This document shows, one piece after another, positions 50,089-61,725 of a DNA stretch of 64,000 bases. Origin of the DNA: Zoroaster sp. YZ-2022 (taxonomy: Eukaryota > Echinodermata > Asteroidea > Forcipulatida > Zoroasteridae); NCBI GenBank assembly GCA_029582265.1, contig JAQQFT010000023.1, forward strand, positions 3,621,071-3,685,070, in the 5' to 3' direction. Each line of letters begins with the position of its first letter. The first letter of the stretch is position 1. Made by a program: the position numbers and the translations under genes. The notes below the pieces were generated by a model that was not told where the DNA came from, searched no databases, and saw only the letters and a program-made list of their open reading frames with translations.

Positions 50089-51394
50089 TAAAAATTGTAC
50101 CACAGATTTATTGGTTACCTTGCTTTTTTTTAGATGTGTTTTCTAGGTGTTGAAATGATTCTACCGATGCCCCATTGCATCTAATTCCCAAATTTCTCAG
50201 CAAATGGAGCTAAAAACAAAATATAAAAAATTTCAAATGATTCTGTGAAAAATAAATTTGAATGGAAAAAAAATTATTACTCCATAAGAAAACCCTCTAA
50301 ATTCAAAAAAACCTTACACCCCCCCCATTTGCATTTTCCATCCAATTTTTGGGGCATATTTTCCACCAACACACCCATTTTACCCCAAATTTAAAAATCA
50401 TATTAACTCATCCCCCTATTTTTCTTCTTTTATTACTTTTTTTTTTTTGGCTCTTCATCTTTTTTAAGTTATAAGACCGCCTTTCTTTAAAGCATGGGGA
50501 CAGACTTTTTGTTTAAAAAACAACAAATGTAACCTAGTCAGAAAAAAAAGGTGCCCCTAACAATTTTTTTACTATAACGACTAATCAAATAAAGCATCTT
50601 TTTTTGGTTGATTACGGAAAAATTTCACTGCCGAAGAACATGCAAATTTCAAAAAAACAACACACGAACATGAAAATTTTCATGGTTTCATACAATGAAG
50701 TATTTTCCAACGATGCTTTTGACTTTTACTGCATGGCACAGTTTTTTAAAATTTTTTGGACAAATAGCAAAATCCTGTCGTTATCTGTTAAAATGCAAAA
50801 TTAAAATCATTTCACTGCAAAAAGGGGAAAGAATTCAATATAGTTTGAGAAATAGATGCAGTACAACAGTTTCGTCCCTACAAACCTCCATTGGGGTATG
50901 CAATAATTATGTCACGATAGCCCATTTACAAACGCCCTTCTGGCCAATAAACACCCAAATAATGCATTTAAATAATGCAATTTTCCTCTTTCGGGAACCC
51001 CTTTTTTTTTTTGTATTTTTTCTTTGGGTTAAAAAGAACGCACATTCCCCAGTATTTTTCATGTAAACCAAATTTAAAAGACCGCCCTGAAAAAGTTTTT
51101 TGTGATAAAAAGTCCGATCACTGATGCAATGCGATCGAAAATTTCCTCGACAGATTTTCGTGAAAACCCGTCTACTCATTGCCACTGGGTTGCATGAAAA
51201 AGACACAGGGAAACAAACACCAACAACTTTTTTGCCTGAAATTGCCCGAAAATTCCCTGACAAAGGGTTCGTTTGTAGTTAAAACCCTATTTGCTGTGTG
51301 CGTTTCTTTCACCCGGGGTATGGGCTATTCGTACATACAGGGGAAAAGAATTCAGAATTTGCCCCTTAACCCCCTTTCACCGGAAGGAAATATT

Positions 51395-51535
51395 TTGGTC
51401 CCTCGAAACGAAATGTGAAAGGTTCAAGATCTTTAAGATGATAAAAGATTGTGAAAATATTTTGTGGTTCCGAGATATGATTTTAAATATTAAACGTTTA
51501 GCGTAATTCGACACCTGATGACGAATCATGGACGT
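51395..51535 (+). repeat. Dispersed copy of the ~145-bp repeat family
   Basis: 'tgtgaaaatattttgtggtt', 'gagatatgattttaaatatt', then 'gcgtaattcgacacctgatg'. Homologous to 47280-47465. Confidence 0.7.
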
Positions 51536-51989
51536 CACACAAACGGTTTCGTCTGCTTGATATGTTCTGTTTATGTGTTAGGTTTAAAGGCTGTAAATCC
51601 CAGCAAGGATGCCTTTGTTGCCGGACAAGCGCCACTGGATGGAGAAGTAAAAAATTTTTTTAAAACAGTACAAAAAATAGGTTCGGCTGTGCCTCGAACA
51701 CCCTAAAAAACGTAAAAACAATAGGTGTTTCGCATGCCCGAACACCTAAAACCAAGACGATTAGGTTGTGTCACCCCTGCCGCACGCGTACGCGCAGGAC
51801 GGGAGTGGATTGGTAGGATGGGGTTGGTTGCAAACTATAGGGCCCGGGGGGAAGGAGCATAGGAGAGATAGGGAGAGGGGTGGGGGGATCGTGGGGGTTG
51901 AGGGAGGAAGGGGTGAACAGATAGTCACTGTAAACAGGCAACATTGTGCTTGGGTTGTGGGTTAAAAGTAATCCACAGCTGGGGTCACT

Positions 51990-53100
51990 AGGGAGATATG
52001 GGTTTTAAGCGTTATAATGGATTATGGGGTCTGGCCTTAGGATCATAAATGTCGACAATGGAATATGTGACTGTCCTCGTGATTTGCGGGGTGGATACAA
52101 GTTTAATTCGAGTTTGGCAGGGTCATCCCACCAAACCAAGTCACCAGGAAGGTATGGGTGGAACTTGACTTTTGTGTCATACTGGGCTTTTTGGAGGCAC
52201 TTGCTAATTCTTGGGCATGGGCGGCATGTTCAAACCTGATTGAAGTCCAGCTTTAAGTGAAGTTGCATAGGCAGTAGTGGAGGTATAGGTTTGTTGAGAT
52301 GGTGAGCAAGCAAAATGTTGGCAGGAGTCGTTCTCTACCCTTAGCTAGAAAAAATGGGGAAAACTTAGTGGATGTGGACTGTGGAATTGTATGCAAATTC
52401 CACCTGGTGTAAGACATCATCCCATTCACCAGGTGTTGTAGTCATATTTAGCCAGTTGATCTTTCAGACTTCTATTAAATCTTTCAACAAGTCCATCAGA
52501 CTGGGGATGATAGGGGATGTACGGTCTTAGTAATGCTAAGTAAACGACATAATTCGTGAAGAAGGCTACTATCAAACTGTCAGCCTTGATCTGTGGAGGA
52601 ATTCGAATGCCATGCTGGCAAATAAATTTTCAAAAATACAGTTTGCGACAGATTGTGTTGTTTGGTCAGGAAGGGCCTACATATTAACATATTTCGTGAA
52701 CTGATCTATTGCTACAAGGATGTATCGATTGTTTTAGTTGTGAGAGGAAGCTCAGTTATGTCCGCGAAAACACGTTGGAAGGGCGACTTGAGTTGGCTAT
52801 TTGCATTGGGGCTTTAGCCAATATAGCGACGGATGTATGACAACACACGTTGAGAGCGTTGAAATGTCTTGTCGGAAGTATAATGTCCGGCAAGTGGATC
52901 ACCTGTAGATGGGATAGTACAGTTGGCTGCAAGGAATGCGGAATGATAACTGATTCACGTGGTTTACCGTGGTCGGTCGAGATTGACGACATAACATACC
53001 ATCAATCGAGAAGTTTGTTTGAGTCCAGCCAAGACGACGTGTGGTCCGAGCAGTTACGTAATCTCATACGAGAGGGCATTCACTAGTTGTGACCCATGTT
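51990..53100 (-). pseudogene. Gypsy integrase remnant
   Basis: Blocks in order on the minus strand: VFADITELP (first acidic residue, near 52760), RYILVAIDQFTKYVN (52690-52735), STDQG-like second acidic site near 52585, then PYHPQSDGLVERFNRSLKDQ (52460-52520) with the catalytic E. A C-terminal part follows, including FHPYLPGDLVWWDDP (52100-52145). The N-terminal zinc-binding region appears as a diverged 78-codon frame at 52756-52992. Several stops and frameshifts are present. Confidence 0.85.
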
Positions 53101-53466
53101 ATGACTTGTTTAAGTCAGGATCAGAGTATTGTTCGTGTTGTAAATCATAACCATGTGAGAAAGTTTGTAGGAAATCCACATTGCTCAGATTCATGTTCTT
53201 GTGGAAGTTGGGTTGAGATGCGCCAGTGTCATTAGTGGGGTAGAGAATGGTATCAGTAGACTGGGTAGAACATTTACTGAAGAACACAAGGACGTGGGAT
53301 TAAATGAGTGGGCAGGGTTTGCTAAGCTCTAGCCAGGGACTGTTTGGATGGGAGGGCAGATATAGTGTTTTCATGTTCGTCGGCATGGGCGGGCCGGCGA
53401 GAGAAAACATCTGCATTAGAATGACGATTACCATCACGATGTGTAAAGCCAGTCATAGGGGTCAGT

Positions 53467-53907
53467 TCAAGGCGCCATCGGAACGACGACCAGTGCGGTC
53501 ATTATGGACAGGCAGTTTACGCAACCAACCAAAGGTTTATGATAGGTCAATTGTGAATGTTGTACATGCAAGATAGTGGCGAAATGGCGTATTGACCAAA
53601 CAATGGCCCAAAGTTCGCGGTCGTAAGTTGACCATCGCCTTTCTGCAGCAGTGAGAACATGACTGGCATATGCAATTACTCTTTCACGGCCATTCTGGAC
53701 TTGGGATAACACTGAGCCAATAGCAGAGTGGGAAGCGTCTGTGAAAAGGATGAATGGTTTAGTAGTATCAGGCACGTATGCCATAACGGGCGGATGTGTA
53801 AGAGCATCACGAGGTGAATGCATGTTCACAATCAGGGGTCCAATCGTAATTAACACCCTTTGTGTTAGACAGTGTAATGGCGCAGCAATATGCAAAATTC
53901 TTAACAA
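53467..53907 (-). pseudogene. Gypsy RNase H domain
   Basis: A continuous 146-codon minus frame contains PFILFTDASHSAIGSVLSQV, ERVIAYASHVLTAAERRWST and DRELWAIVWSIRHFATIL. These are the D-A-S, A-E and R-E-L blocks of Gypsy RNase H, which removes the RNA template strand. It directly follows the reverse transcriptase in the same direction; a frameshift separates them. Confidence 0.88.
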
Positions 53908-53929
53908 AACGTCTGTAATATAGACAGAG

Positions 53930-54640
53930 TCCGAGAAAGGATCTAACCTCTGTAGGGCTCAGGGGAACTGGCATGTTTGAACACGGTCAGTGTTAGATGG
54001 ATCAGGAAGGATTCCATCCTTACTAACAACGTGTCCTAGGAAACAAACTTCTGTTCGAAGAAGTGACATTACTCGGTTTGAGTTTGAGATTGGCTTTCTG
54101 AAAGCGGGAAAGGACTTGTTCGAGTTGGTCATATGATCTGAAAATGAATTACCGACGATTATGACGTCATCTAGATAAACAAGGCATGAGGACCAGTGTA
54201 AGCCATGCAGAACAAGTTCCATTAGTCTTTGAATGTTGAGGGTACATGGGAGACCCATGGGCATGACTTTGAATTGGTAAAGACCGTCACCGGTGGTAAA
54301 TGCAGTCTTTCCCGGTCATCCAGGATGTACAGATCTTGCCAGTAACCACTAGACAAGTCAACTGTTGTGAAATATATCGAGCCAGAGGGCATCTATGTAT
54401 CATCATCGGGGAGTGGTGGGAGTCTTATGGTGACCTTATTTAGCTTACGATAATCCACGCAAAATCTGTAACTGCCATCTTTCTTTTGACCATGACAATG
54501 GGGAGGACCAGGGCTGTGACTTTCTTCAATTACGTCATTATTATAAAGGGTCTTGACTTGTTGCGAATTCCTGTTAATGGCAGGTGAATTACGAAGCACG
54601 TTGACGCACAGGAGAGGCGTCCCCGGGTACGTATGCGATG
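53930..54640 (-). pseudogene. Gypsy reverse transcriptase remnant
   Basis: The minus strand shows, in order: VIEESHSPGPPH, KKDGSYRFCVDYRKLNKVT (54420-54490), TTVDLSSGYWQD in a second frame near 54345, MPMGLPCTLNIQRLMELVL (54205-54264), the polymerase active site VYLDDVI at about 54160-54180, and LRTEVCFLGHVVSKDGILPD near 54000-54060. The catalytic YLDD box is intact. Stops and frameshifts separate the blocks. The enzyme would copy element RNA into DNA. Confidence 0.88.
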
Positions 54641-55124
54641 ATTAATTAAGTCAGTACGACCATAATCGTTGGGCCTTGTGCTAATCACATCAGAATATCG
54701 CCGGAGAAGATTTTCAACTTCATGAAGTTGAGAGGGGAAATATTGGCTTTAGATAACCTACAGGAGGTAGAGGGCTTGCCGAACACTCGATACATGGGCA
54801 GCTGAGGAAGGAGTCTAATAGGCTATATTCACTATGGTGGTCATCAGAGATGAGAAAACTGACCAATGTGAGTGCCAGGAGGGAGATGAATATCATCCAA
54901 AGGGGTTCATAATGCGAACAGTGGTTTGTCCATCATCACAGGGAAAGTGTACGAGCCATGGCAAGACCAGAGTCACGGGTACTATAGTTGGGCTCAAAAA
55001 CACCAATATAACCACTTGAAGGTAACCATGAATTGGGGATTCAAGGGATACTAGGATGTTAATTTCAGACATGGCAGGAAATGTGACTGGTGACAAAACC
55101 TGAACATTACAACAAATTGGGCAT

Positions 55125-55470
55125 CACGGGGAAAAATGTACTAACGGAATGGATTGATTGCCAATTTCAGCTGTGCCAGTACGTAAATTAATTGACATTT
55201 GATGGGCACAGAAAAAGTCCCAACAAGAAGAAATTTCCTGGTAATACCACGCACGACTTGGAACGTATGGGATACGGTGGAGGTCCCAATACGAAGGGTG
55301 ATAGATATTTGGCCAATAGTATCCATTGATTGACCAGTGACCGAGAGGTGTTGATGAAACTTTAGTGAGGGCTCCGTTTAAGGTGGGAATTCGCATAGGA
55401 GATCATCACTAATAAGGAAACATCAGCTCCAGTGTCCAAAAATGCATACATTAGCATCCTCCACAACGAC
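55125..55470 (-). pseudogene. Gypsy aspartic protease remnant
   Basis: FLDTGADVSLL is encoded at about 55410-55442 on the minus strand, with the catalytic DTGAD at 55422-55436. It is followed by a 90-codon frame (55124-55396) in the expected downstream place. The protease would cleave the Gag-Pol polyprotein. A frame change separates the active site from the rest. Confidence 0.75.
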
Positions 55471-55474
55471 AGGA

Positions 55475-56300
55475 ATAAAGGCTTGTGGTTGTGGAGAAGG
55501 AGGCTGGTGAATACAGGGTAGATGCCCCTATCACAAGAGAGTGGTTGTAAGGCAGCGAGGGGTCACTTGGGAAGAAGTAGTTAGTGAATGACCCATATCA
55601 CTAACCAATTCTCGTTTCCCTGGTTCTGGGTGGGGGTTGCCAGGAGCAGCAGTAAATGTTAGGCGTCCAGAATTTGGGCTGGCAGAGCGAGTAACAAAGT
55701 TGCGTTTATCAGATCGACGGTATGGGAACGACCACGTGTCATGGCTATCCGGCGATCATGGTAATCACTGCGGTCAGAATAATTGTGACGATCGCGACTA
55801 TCATGGCGAACGTGGGACCTGAAGTCCGAAGACAGCAGAAGAGCTTGAAGGAACAAGGCGCAGTGACGATGGATAAACGATGCAAAGTCAGACGAAACTG
55901 AAGAACAGTGTACGAGAAGTGGAAAAGTCCGAAGAAAGCTAGAAGTCAGAAGAAGGAAAAGTCCGATGAAATCAGTAGGACAGGAATGCAGTGGCTCAGC
56001 AGATTGTCAAATGACAGGAACGGGGGCAGAAGACAGGAACAGGGGACAGAGCGTAGCTTGGACCGTACAGCGACGGGCAGACAACAGGGTGATCTGCGTA
56101 AAGTCAACAAATTGAAAACTTGGCTAAAACTGGGCGGCACGGCAATGGCTAGAAGATGAGCTCGAACAATAGTCGAAAGTGCAGAAAACCCCAGAAACTG
56201 GAAGATGACACAGACAATGTCGGCTACCAAACGTGCAGAATCAGTAGAGGAGAAGCAAACAAGTAGCAGAAAAGGAAGGCAGTCCGATGGTTGTGGCAGG
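55475..56300 (-). pseudogene. gag-like region, short and unrecognised
   Basis: This region lies between the primer-binding site and the protease. An Arg/Asp-rich stretch (SHVRHDSRDRHNYSDRSDYH, about 55750-55815) could be a nucleic-acid-binding tail. No capsid homology motif and no CCHC knuckle are visible. At ~0.8 kb it is short for a Gypsy gag, so it is probably deleted internally as well as frameshifted. Confidence 0.45.
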
Positions 56301-56306
56301 TCAAAA

Positions 56307-56318
56307 CCGCTGCTACCA
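56307..56318 (-). other. Primer-binding site
   Basis: 'tggtagcagcgg' on the minus strand, two bases after the LTR end. It would pair with the 3' end of a host tRNA that I cannot name. The same word follows the LTR ends at 23187 and 23550. Confidence 0.7.
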
Positions 56319-56320
56319 AA

Positions 56321-56571
56321 TGTAACATTGATTTTGAGAGGTGTTACTTGAGCTGGCCGTTGATTTAAAGATGATTATGATAAACACATATAAGAAGACA
56401 GGCTGAGACGAAGTATCTTTGGGCTTATAACATATAAATTTTATTGTACTGTGGTTTTTAACAAGATAATTTATACTCAATACTGACTGTAGGGTCATAA
56501 GACAAAGGTACAGTAGAGAGAAGTGCGAGAGACAGTAGTTGAGCAAGAGACCAATGTGTTTCTAATCTAAA

Positions 56572-56617
<46 letters not shown>

Positions 56618-56958
56618 TAAATGTAGCGGTCTATCTTGAAGTAGAGTGCTCAATGCCAAATAGACAGAGCGTAATATATTTGTAGTAAAACTAGTGGAAC
56701 GCTGGTAGTTGTAACCTGAGTTTCACGGTTATGCGATCATCAGACAACTCAAATTATATATATATATATATAAAATTAATAAGGAGGAACTGGTCACTTC
56801 AGAGTGGCGGTATTTTGTTTAGGTTATAATTAATGGTAGGTCCAGTGATAATTAAATTGGTCTAGGGATGTCAGTCTGGAGGTCGATGTGATAATAAAAA
56901 TGGTGTAGGGGATGTCAGTCTGAGACGGAAATTATTTTATATGACCCACATGTGGTCA
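56321..56958 (-). mobile_element. 5' LTR of the Gypsy element
   Basis: On the minus strand it starts 'tgaccacatgtgggtc' and ends 'aatgttaca' (TG...CA). It contains two (TA)n runs (about 56575-56612 and 56756-56772) and an internal duplication of ~50 bp around 'agactgacatcccctaaacc'-like words. The start, end and 'ctacagtcagtattgag' match the LTR at 22809-23187. Confidence 0.87.
56575..56612 (+). repeat. (TA)n microsatellite
   Basis: About nineteen TA dinucleotides inside the LTR. Confidence 0.93.
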
Positions 56959-58040
56959 GTGGCCCTCAGTCTAAAATATACAAGATGTCAGCTTACAATG
57001 CAAAATTAGCGCTATATACCGTATTAAAATATACATTAAACAACCAGAGCAAATTAATGTGCATATTTTTCTGAGTTTCTTGAAATGTAGCGTTTCAAGA
57101 TGATTGTATGGTACCCACATCAACTTCACCTCATCAAGTACATCAACTGATTCACACAAAAATCCACGGAGTAGGCTAGAGGGGTCGAAGGGTCGGTAAG
57201 CCCTCCTTACCGTAGAAAGTGGTGGGGAATGTTCCGGACCTTATCACAATATTTCTGGGCTAACACTTCCTGAAGGCTAATTATTTTAACCCTATCAAGC
57301 CTGGGGAAGGGAGATGGAAGGTCTCCTATGATATTTTTTCTTAATATCTCCAGAACGCTTTACCGGTCACATAATTTTCCTGACTTTCCTAACTATTCTT
57401 TAGGATCCCTTCATGGCAACAATTTATTTTGAACAGGTGTAATTGAATTTGCACTTTTAGTGGTAAATACCAATTTTTTTCTTCTAACGCAAACTGGACA
57501 AATTAAGTCATGGTCCATGTTTGCCATTTCAATATTTTGTTGTGATTGTATCTTGGCTCACCTTTATTGTAATTTTGTAAAACAATCCTAACTTGATCAA
57601 CATTGTGCTTTTGGTACAAAATTACAATTGTTTTGCTGTAAGTGCCTCTAGCGGTGACGGCCCCATTTTTGCTTGTACTAAAAACATTATCTGCGTAAAG
57701 TTCATGGCAAACAGATGGAAATTTAGGAAATGTGGGGAAATATATACCGTTTTTGATAAAATAAAATGAGGAAAACTTTTTTTTAAATGGGTATATCGCC
57801 CCTCAACGATAGTTCTGAGAACTGAACATACACATACTGACGAAGTTTCATGAAAATCGGCTGAAGATTACATAAAATACGGTACACTATTATGAGAATA
57901 CCGGTATTGTACACTTTGAGGAACATGATAGACTAATGCTTCCTGGGACCCAATGGACGTTACAAACTCTGACTTAAAATCATGGATCTTCTTCTTCACA
58001 GCATGAAAGAGAAAGATCTTGTTTTCCTTCGCCGGTTACA
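56959..58040. other. Unassigned stretch
   Basis: No gene or repeat unit recognised. The 62-codon minus frame at 56971-57159 has no known motif. Confidence 0.4.
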
Positions 58041-58347
58041 CTCAAGTCAAGCTACGTCCTGTAGCCTTAGATCTCGAGTGTCTTTCGAAGAACTCACTGT
58101 CTCTAAGAGACGAGTGCCGCCTTCTGTAGTAATTCCATTCTAACATATGTTCCCATCTCGTGTAGATGTTTCTCCAATGCCTTCGAGATTGTACCTAGTG
58201 CTCCCACTACCACAGGATAACCTTCAATTGAATTGCCACAGCTTGGAGGTTTCTAGCTAAGTCCTGATATTTCTGTAACATGATCTGTCTGATGTTGAAG
58301 TCCCAGAGAATCTTGACATGGTCCGTTTCTTCTACCTTTGCGCTGCC
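58041..58347 (-). pseudogene. LINE protein C-terminal remnant with internal deletion
   Basis: The minus strand spells KVEETDHVKILWDFNIRQIM (58285-58345), then KYQDLARNLQAVAIQLKV, followed in shifted frames by blocks resembling VVGALGTI..LEKHL and a final LLQKAALLGTA-like segment. This succession is the C-terminal end of a widespread non-LTR retrotransposon polyprotein, recognised from memory. The part normally between WDFNI and KYQDLA is missing, so the copy has an internal deletion. Confidence 0.7.
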
Positions 58348-59213
58348 TTTAGAATGTGTCTCGAAGAGTCATTGCGAGGTTGCCAATTGGGACTATGGGC
58401 CCAAGTAGGAAAATCTTTTAGAAAGTGAAATTTGCCTCCCCTCTAGGGTACTCGATACTATTCACACATAATGCTTACTTAGATGTGCTTACAAAGTTTT
58501 AATTGTTCCACTCAAAAACTTGCCCCGTAAGGAGTTATGACCCTTCAAAGTTAGGAGCGAGGGGTTTGGACGATATTTATAGGGCGATTTGGTTTTTGTA
58601 CATAAATGTAAACAAGTCGCTCCCAAACCATTCCGCCCCAAATATTTCGCCCCACAATTTTAATGTTGATTTAACCATTTCGCCCCAATACACAAAAAGC
58701 TGGTACAGGAGCAATATGTGTTACCTTTCTGAGTATTGACCATGGGATCTAGTATACAAACCACTAGAAAGATGTGTCTTCACCTTGGTAGTCAATGAAA
58801 TTGTCACAAATTAATGTTCAGGAAATACTTCAGGAAATTCTCCCATGTAAAAGTGGCATTCTTGAGAGTAATTTGCCTTAAAGATTTGATTGGGGCAACA
58901 TGATTTAAGCAGGTTGGCTTTACATTTAAAAAAAATGCCTTTAACCAATTTGTCCCATTTAGTTTGTACGAAAATATCACCCCAATAACCATTACAAGTG
59001 AGAGACAAAATGCTTTCATCCCAGATGGATAAATTCGAGTTAAATAGACTTTATAAAGGTATATTATTTAGACTCGTCAGAAAACTACTCATAACTAAGT
59101 TACACATACACACAATCTTTTTCTAAGTTATGACGGATGTCCAACCTTTATTCTTCTGTTACCCAAAAAAACCTTTCAAAGAGACACCAATTGAATATAA
59201 TTATAAAGTAGTG
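58348..59213. other. Unassigned stretch
   Basis: No gene recognised. 'tttcgcccca' recurs loosely three times near 58640-58690. Confidence 0.4.
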
Positions 59214-60303
59214 TGATGAAACAGGTAGACTTGAGAGCTAGAGAGTCGCGTGATCAGGTTTCGCGGTACTTGTTGATGAGCGCTGATGCTGAATGGTCGC
59301 AACGTAAGCTGTCCTGTTGCTGAGCTGTGTGTTGCTGAGGTATAGCGGATTTGGAAGGCCGATACGTGCGTGGACGCAGCAAGGCGATTATCTTGTACAG
59401 CGTAGCGGAGGCAGGAAGCTACTGCTGGCGTGATCAGTGAGGTTCGTTGTAGATTATTACAATTAGGCAGATTTTAGGACTGTTTGGGGTAGGATTGTTT
59501 TGGGAACTGAGTGAGCGTGAGTTTTGGACCTATTATTGGGAAGGCTGAGGATAGGAGGGTTGAGGATTACATGCTGTTTGTAGTACACCTCTGGTGGATT
59601 GACGGCTGGATTGTATTCCTATTACCTTTGTGCTTGCTAACCCGGTGAGGTTCATTGGTTGTAGCGCTCTGGGTTCCGGTGAGGGTTATGGTAATCCTCA
59701 GGTGTAATCAACCCCGTTAGATAATCTGTTGCTGACATTTCACTTGATTGCGGTTAATATTATAACCTGTTGTGAGGTATACCTGTTGCAGGGCTAAGCT
59801 GGCAGTGAGCTAGCCTAGTTGAGGTATACTGGTTTTAAGATTCGTGGTGAGGTTTACCGAGGTTATTCTCCTGAGGTATATTGTGAGGATTGTGTATATA
59901 AAGTTATTGAATTGTATTTAAAGAAGGCAACGAGGTGAGGTTTAGCCTTATCTTTGGCATTGTAATTTAATACAAGACTTTATAAAAGAATCATTGATCA
60001 GAATAAACCATTTAATTACTGTCTTTGGTAACGCTGTATCCTTGTGAGTTTATTGAGGTTACTGGTAATTGCTCTAATTCCATTGAGGTATAATCATTCC
60101 CTAGGCGGTGATAATTTCCACCAAAACGAACTGCCCCTTGGCTTAGTCCGTGTTCGTTAATTATCCCCTTGTGTTCGGGTAGCCGCTCACCCGTGCGCAA
60201 GGTTAATAAATATTTTGTTGGATAATAGGCGCTGGTCGGTGTCCCTGGTTCATAAGATCAGTCTTTGGGTTCTCCGGCGTCGAATAAAACGCCACAGTAG
60301 TTA
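59214..60303 (+). mobile_element. Possible solo LTR or other repeat (low confidence)
   Basis: The stretch starts 'tgtgatgaaacagg' and ends 'cacagtagttaca', giving TGT...ACA ends. It contains 'aataaa' near 60003 and the word 'tgaggtata' five times. No matching second LTR or clear flanking duplication is visible, so an unrelated G-rich transcribed region is equally possible. Confidence 0.25.
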
Positions 60304-61161
60304 CATGTTTGGACTTGCTTGTTAATTTTATTAAAGCTTATAAATACAGATAACATGGGGTCAAAGTGTGGATTAATTCCCTTTGAAAATCATATACATG
60401 TATTTTTTTCACATTTTAAAACCCTGTGCTTTCTTTGTAGTCATGGTTATGTCCATTCCTCCTTTCTAAGACACTGTATCTGCATTTGGGAATCGGCATT
60501 GTAGTCGAGATCACCATGTCTGAGATCGAGACCTATTAGGCCTTCATCCTTAATAATCTTGTTATGTCCTCCTCGAGTGTCAACCTATTCCTTTCCAAAA
60601 TAACAATTAACCAATTGTTATTTCACTTGACACACAATGACAAATTTATGAACTCAACGTCAGCCACTTTTCTTGCAAAATGTTAGCCTAATAAGCTAAC
60701 ATTTATGAAATAAGGCTATCATTGTGCTCAAGATAAGTGATTTAAACAAGCTGCAGTCGTTATAAATAAATATATACAAGTCGTGGACTGCATATTTCAA
60801 GTACAGATCTCAGTTTTGAGATTCTCTGATTCTAGGTGTACTGTTTTATTATTTTTGTATAGTGTTTTTTCTAAGTGGAGTGGGTGATATAGCCTCCTCC
60901 ACCGTATTATTAGCCAGCAATACCAGTGGGTGTCTTTTAGACGCCCTGTTTGCCAATGGACACCCTGTTTTATTTGTAAACGCTGCAAAAGAATTGAAGC
61001 TAAACATTTGGACATCCGAATATCAAAGAATAACAATTGGATGCCCAATTTTCAAATACTGGCTTATTACACTGCCCCACCCAAATAAATTAAAAACAAA
61101 AACATTTTAAATAAATAAAATCTTAGTATATCTTTTTTGTAAATGATCAATTCATGTAATT
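60304..61161. other. Unassigned stretch
   Basis: No recognisable gene. The 82- and 83-codon frames on opposite strands near 60797-61110 overlap and carry no known motif. Confidence 0.4.
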
Positions 61162-61230
61162 TTGAATAGAACTAGTGAAGGATGGCGAGTACTTAGTATC
61201 TGTTGTTGCTGCTTGTTTTCTCTGAGTCAG

Positions 61231-61371
61231 ATACCTAGAGAAGTCTTTGCAGCAAGACATTATAGTCATGATGGTACTTCAAATTGCTATACAGTCAGAT
61301 TGGTCAATGGTTATGCACAACAGGAGCTTGTTTGTGTCTACCACCAGAATGGACATTTCTGTTGCCCATTT
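61231..61371 (+). CDS. Candidate coding exon, unrecognised Cys-rich protein
   Basis: A pyrimidine-rich tract ending 'ttctctgagtcag' precedes 61231. A 141-base (47-codon) open stretch follows, ending at a 'gtaagg' donor-like site at 61372. The peptide includes YSHDGTSNCYTVRLVNGYAQ, then CVYHQNGHFCCPF, giving four cysteines in 47 residues. The donor lies exactly at the edge of a MITE insertion (61374), so it may be fortuitous. The protein family is unknown to me. A non-coding explanation is possible. Confidence 0.3.
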
Positions 61372-61373
61372 GT

Positions 61374-61717
61374 AAGGCTGTGCGGTACCGAATACCAACC
61401 AAAAATGTCATTACCAGTTCCATATTTCGGTTCCACTTACCCGTAAACGACTTTTAAAATTCCGACTGAACATTTAAGCCATACAAAATAATGAAGTCTC
61501 TGATTTTTTGCTAACAAAATGAAGAAAACTTTAAGTAACATTTGCACAACCATTCACATACTTGCTGGCTTTTGTTTGAAACTTGTGTTCGTATTGCTTT
61601 TTTATAGGCCTACATTCAGGAGTATTTATGTGTTTTGCAAAATTGTTTACGGTACTCTGGTATCCAAAGATTTCAAATTTCTATTCGGTTCAAAATAACC
61701 GAAACGCACAGCCCTAT
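61374..61717. mobile_element. hAT-type MITE with 8-bp target duplication
   Basis: The element starts 'aaggctgtgcggtaccgaat' and ends with the inverse of 'atagggctgtgcgtttcggt', so the terminal inverted repeats share 'ggctgtgcg'. It is flanked by a perfect 8-bp direct repeat 'ccatttgt' (61366-61373 and 61718-61725), the duplication size of hAT transposons. At 344 bp, without a transposase frame, it is non-autonomous. Confidence 0.8.
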
Positions 61718-61725
61718 CCATTTGT

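Larger units (their letters stand above)
46011..51400. other. AT-rich region with inflated homopolymers, no gene seen
   Basis: The sequence is dominated by runs such as 'ttttttttt', 'aaaaaaaa', 'ccccccc' and 'gggg', with runs of different bases directly next to each other. The pattern matches 1691-2300, where a clean copy shows that the runs are expanded relative to the original. Frames here (such as 49408-50022) are driven by the runs and show no domain. Confidence 0.55.
51770..56958 (-). mobile_element. Ty3/Gypsy-type LTR retrotransposon, one LTR, broken
   Basis: Read on the minus strand the order is LTR (56958-56321), primer-binding site, short gag-like region, aspartic protease, reverse transcriptase, RNase H, integrase. 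Integrase after RNase H is the Gypsy order. No second LTR is visible to the left; the left limit given is where recognisable coding stops. Frameshifts and stops occur in every domain. The same family left an LTR and leader repeat at 22809-23735. Confidence 0.88.

Noticed and set aside
55908..56230. Open frames on both strands near the Gypsy leader
   Set aside because: The plus-strand frame is opposite to the element; neither shows a gag motif.
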